A stretch of 7,688 bases of DNA from an uncultured Myxococcales bacterium (GTDB taxonomy: Bacteria > Myxococcota_A > UBA9042): the NCBI GenBank assembly GCA_937915965.1, contig CALGHC010000502.1:1-7688 (forward strand). The letters run 5' to 3'. The notes beneath the pieces are model-generated. The model worked only from the letters and a program-made list of their open reading frames with translations. It did not search any database and had not been told where the DNA came from. Within the stretch, counting starts at the first letter, position 1, and every line of letters begins with the position of its first letter. Positions 6,108 to 7,688 of this stretch are shown here, in pieces. The translations under genes and the position numbers were made by a program.

Positions 6108-7178
6108 ATGTACAACCGTCTGGACAACGTCGTCGCGCGCTTCGAGGAGATCACGGAGGCGCTCTCGACCCCCGAGATCGCCTCCGACCCGACCCGCTCG
6201 ATGAAGCTGATGCGCGAACGCGCCGATCTCGAGGACACGGTCGGGGCGTGGGTCGCCTTGAAACGCACACGCGCCGAGCTGCACGAGGCCAACGGCATCC
6301 TGCGCGAGGAGGACGACCCTGACATGCGCGCGATGGCGCGCGACGAGATCGCCACACTTGAGAGCGAAGTCGAAAGGCTCGACGAGGTGCTGCGCGATCT
6401 CATGGTGCCGCGAGACCCGCGCGACAAGCGAGACGTAGTCCTTGAGATTCGCGCAGGCACGGGCGGCGAAGAGGCGGCCCTCTTCGCTGGTGATCTATTG
6501 CGCATGTACACGCGTTTCGCCGAGGACCGGGGATTTCAGATCGAGCCCGTCTCGATGAGCGACGCAGCGCAAGGCGGCATCAAAGAGGTCGTTGTCCTGA
6601 TCAAGGGGCGCGGAGCCTTCTCCCTCTTCAAACATGAGTCCGGCACGCACCGAGTCCAGCGGGTGCCCGCCACCGAGTCACAGGGTCGCATTCACACCTC
6701 GGCTTGCACGGTCGCTGTCTTGCCTCAAGCAGAGGAGACCGACCTCGAGATCCACACCAAGGATCTGCGTGTCGACACGTACCGGGCCAGCGGTGCAGGC
6801 GGCCAGCACGTCAACAAGACCGACTCTGCCGTGCGCATCACCCACCTGCCCACCGGTGTCGTGGTCCAATGCCAGGACGAGCGCAGTCAGCACAAGAACC
6901 GCGCCCGCGCGATGATGCTGCTGCGTTCCAAGCTCCTCGACGCGCAACAGCGCGCCCGTCACACCGTTGAGAGCGACAGTCGCCGCGAACAGGTCGGTTC
7001 AGGGGACCGCAGCGAGCGGATTCGGACCTACAATTTCCCGCAAAATCGCATCACCGATCACCGCATCAACCTGACCATCTACGCGCTTGATCGGGTCGTC
7101 GCCGGCGAGCTGGGGCCGGTCATCGAACCCCTGCAAGCGGCCGAACGGGCCGACAAGCTGGCCGCCGCGCAGGCCTGA
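6108..7178 (+). CDS. prfA: Peptide chain release factor 1 (RF1)
   Basis: RF1 reads UAA and UAG stop codons in the ribosomal A site and triggers hydrolysis of peptidyl-tRNA. The 356-aa length is typical. The N-terminal helical domain (1-105) is followed by EIRAGTGGEEAALFA (113-127). The codon-recognition tripeptide PAT (187-189, in RVPATESQGRIHTS) is the RF1 form; RF2 carries SPF. The catalytic GGQ lies at 231-233 (GAGGQHVNKTDSAVR). The domain SERIRTYNFPQNRITDHRI (302-320) is also characteristic. The Gln of GGQ is the usual target of the PrmC methyltransferase, but prmC is not found downstream. The ATG at 6108 matches the expected RF1 N-terminus (MYNRLDNVVARFEEI); there is no strong Shine-Dalgarno, only a weak GCGGAC upstream. 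Translation may depend on coupling or on the hairpin just before it. No frame damage is seen. Confidence 0.97.
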   Translation: MYNRLDNVVARFEEITEALSTPEIASDPTRSMKLMRERADLEDTVGAWVALKRTRAELHEANGILREEDDPDMRAMARDEIATLESEVERLDEVLRDLMVPRDPRDKRDVVLEIRAGTGGEEAALFAGDLLRMYTRFAEDRGFQIEPVSMSDAAQGGIKEVVVLIKGRGAFSLFKHESGTHRVQRVPATESQGRIHTSACTVAVLPQAEETDLEIHTKDLRVDTYRASGAGGQHVNKTDSAVRITHLPTGVVVQCQDERSQHKNRARAMMLLRSKLLDAQQRARHTVESDSRREQVGSGDRSERIRTYNFPQNRITDHRINLTIYALDRVVAGELGPVIEPLQAAERADKLAAAQA

Positions 7179-7246
7179 CGGCGGGACGCACGGCCCGATG
7201 TCGAGCATCCGCGCGCAGCTCGATGTGACCTTTGCCGACCGGCGCT

Positions 7247-7688
7247 CTAGGGTCGCCCCCGGTGACGGCGTCGCAAGGACTTGGCGACAGCTGGCGCTTC
7301 GCCCAGCACCGCGTCGAGGACCAGGTGCGCGGCCTGGGCGCGCACTTGATGCAGCGCGCAAGCCGGATCGCCGCTGTCGAGCATGAGCGCGGCCGTGCGC
7401 GCCTTGCCGATCCGCTCGACCTGGCGGGCGACGCGCTCGGCGAGGTCCTCGAGCCGCTCGAGCCGGCGCAGCGGGTCGGCCCGCGGCGCCTTCGGTGACG
7501 GCTGCCACAGCGGTCTCAGGTCCCACGACATCGACACGCTGACACCATTTTGGCGGGTCAAGAGGCCTCGCTCCGAGGGCACGTCGCCGTTCGCAGAGAG
7601 GTACCAGCCCATGCCTTCGTAGGTCCCGTCGGTCAGGCCGAGGCGCACGCGGGCGGGCAGCAGCGCGCCCCAGCGCGGCAACGACGAC
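7247..7688 (-). CDS. C-terminal part of a barrel-like protein with a helical tail (partial, open at right edge)
   Basis: The frame enters from the right edge and stops at TAG 7249-7247, giving about 147 visible codons. The TTG at 7681 is not needed as a start, because the frame continues upstream through Ser codons to the edge. The first ~50 visible residues have an outer-membrane beta-strand look (VRLGLTDGTYEGMGWYLSA, then GVSVSMSWDLRPLW). A charged helical segment follows (RRLERLEDLAERVARQVERI), then a second helix ending near LVLDAVLGE. I recall a similar layout of terminal barrel-like strands plus a paired helical tail in uncharacterised deltaproteobacterial envelope proteins, but cannot name a family. 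The gene converges on prfA with a 68-bp gap that shows no clear terminator. Function unknown. Confidence 0.65.
   Translation of the reverse strand, partial: SSLPRWGALLPARVRLGLTDGTYEGMGWYLSANGDVPSERGLLTRQNGVSVSMSWDLRPLWQPSPKAPRADPLRRLERLEDLAERVARQVERIGKARTAALMLDSGDPACALHQVRAQAAHLVLDAVLGEAPAVAKSLRRRHRGRP

Noticed and set aside
7198..7386. A small plus-strand frame starting just after prfA, in the place where prmC might be.
   Set aside because: It shows no resemblance to PrmC and overlaps the convergent minus-strand gene.

Overview
The window is GC-rich, with coding frames dominated by G/C third positions. Two signal-peptide or beta-barrel-type outer-membrane proteins point to a Gram-negative bacterium. 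Proline-rich disordered proteins, a MeaB GTPase, a KamA-type radical SAM enzyme and a DUF1385-prfA pair together suggest a myxobacterium-like or other deltaproteobacterial lineage. That placement is an inference from style and gene content, not a proven identity.

Layout. Bases 1-4353 hold four genes on the minus strand, in transcription order: kamA (lysine 2,3-aminomutase family, 4353-2908), a signal-peptide outer-membrane beta-barrel protein (2780-1920), a meaB/argK-type GTPase (1899-904), and a disordered protein open at the left edge (703 to the window start). The last carries a repeated R-[E/D]-T-V motif. Only 20 bp separate the barrel gene from meaB. The other gaps are 127 bp and 200 bp, so the four may not share one transcript.

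Bases 4354-4965 form a 612-bp divergent intergenic region. It has no convincing gene but contains three unrelated short tandem repeats: four copies of a 16-mer, two copies of a 24-mer, and four copies plus a degenerate fifth of an 11-mer. It also has a plausible sigma70-type promoter pointing right.

Bases 4966-7178 carry two genes on the plus strand: a YqhQ-like DUF1385 membrane protein and prfA (peptide chain release factor 1). A perfect 7-bp GC hairpin lies between them. This pairing is familiar from several phyla, but its usual partners rpmE and prmC are absent here. The right edge (7247-7688, minus) is the C-terminal part of a beta-barrel-like protein with a helical tail, converging on prfA.

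Two functional themes are visible. One is translation termination (prfA with its conserved membrane-protein neighbour). The other is radical/B12-linked chemistry (KamA and MeaB), although no B12-dependent mutase is present. I see no CRISPR array, insertion sequence, tRNA or rRNA. The most unusual items are the repeat-rich intergenic region, the RxTV-motif protein and the atypical KamA.
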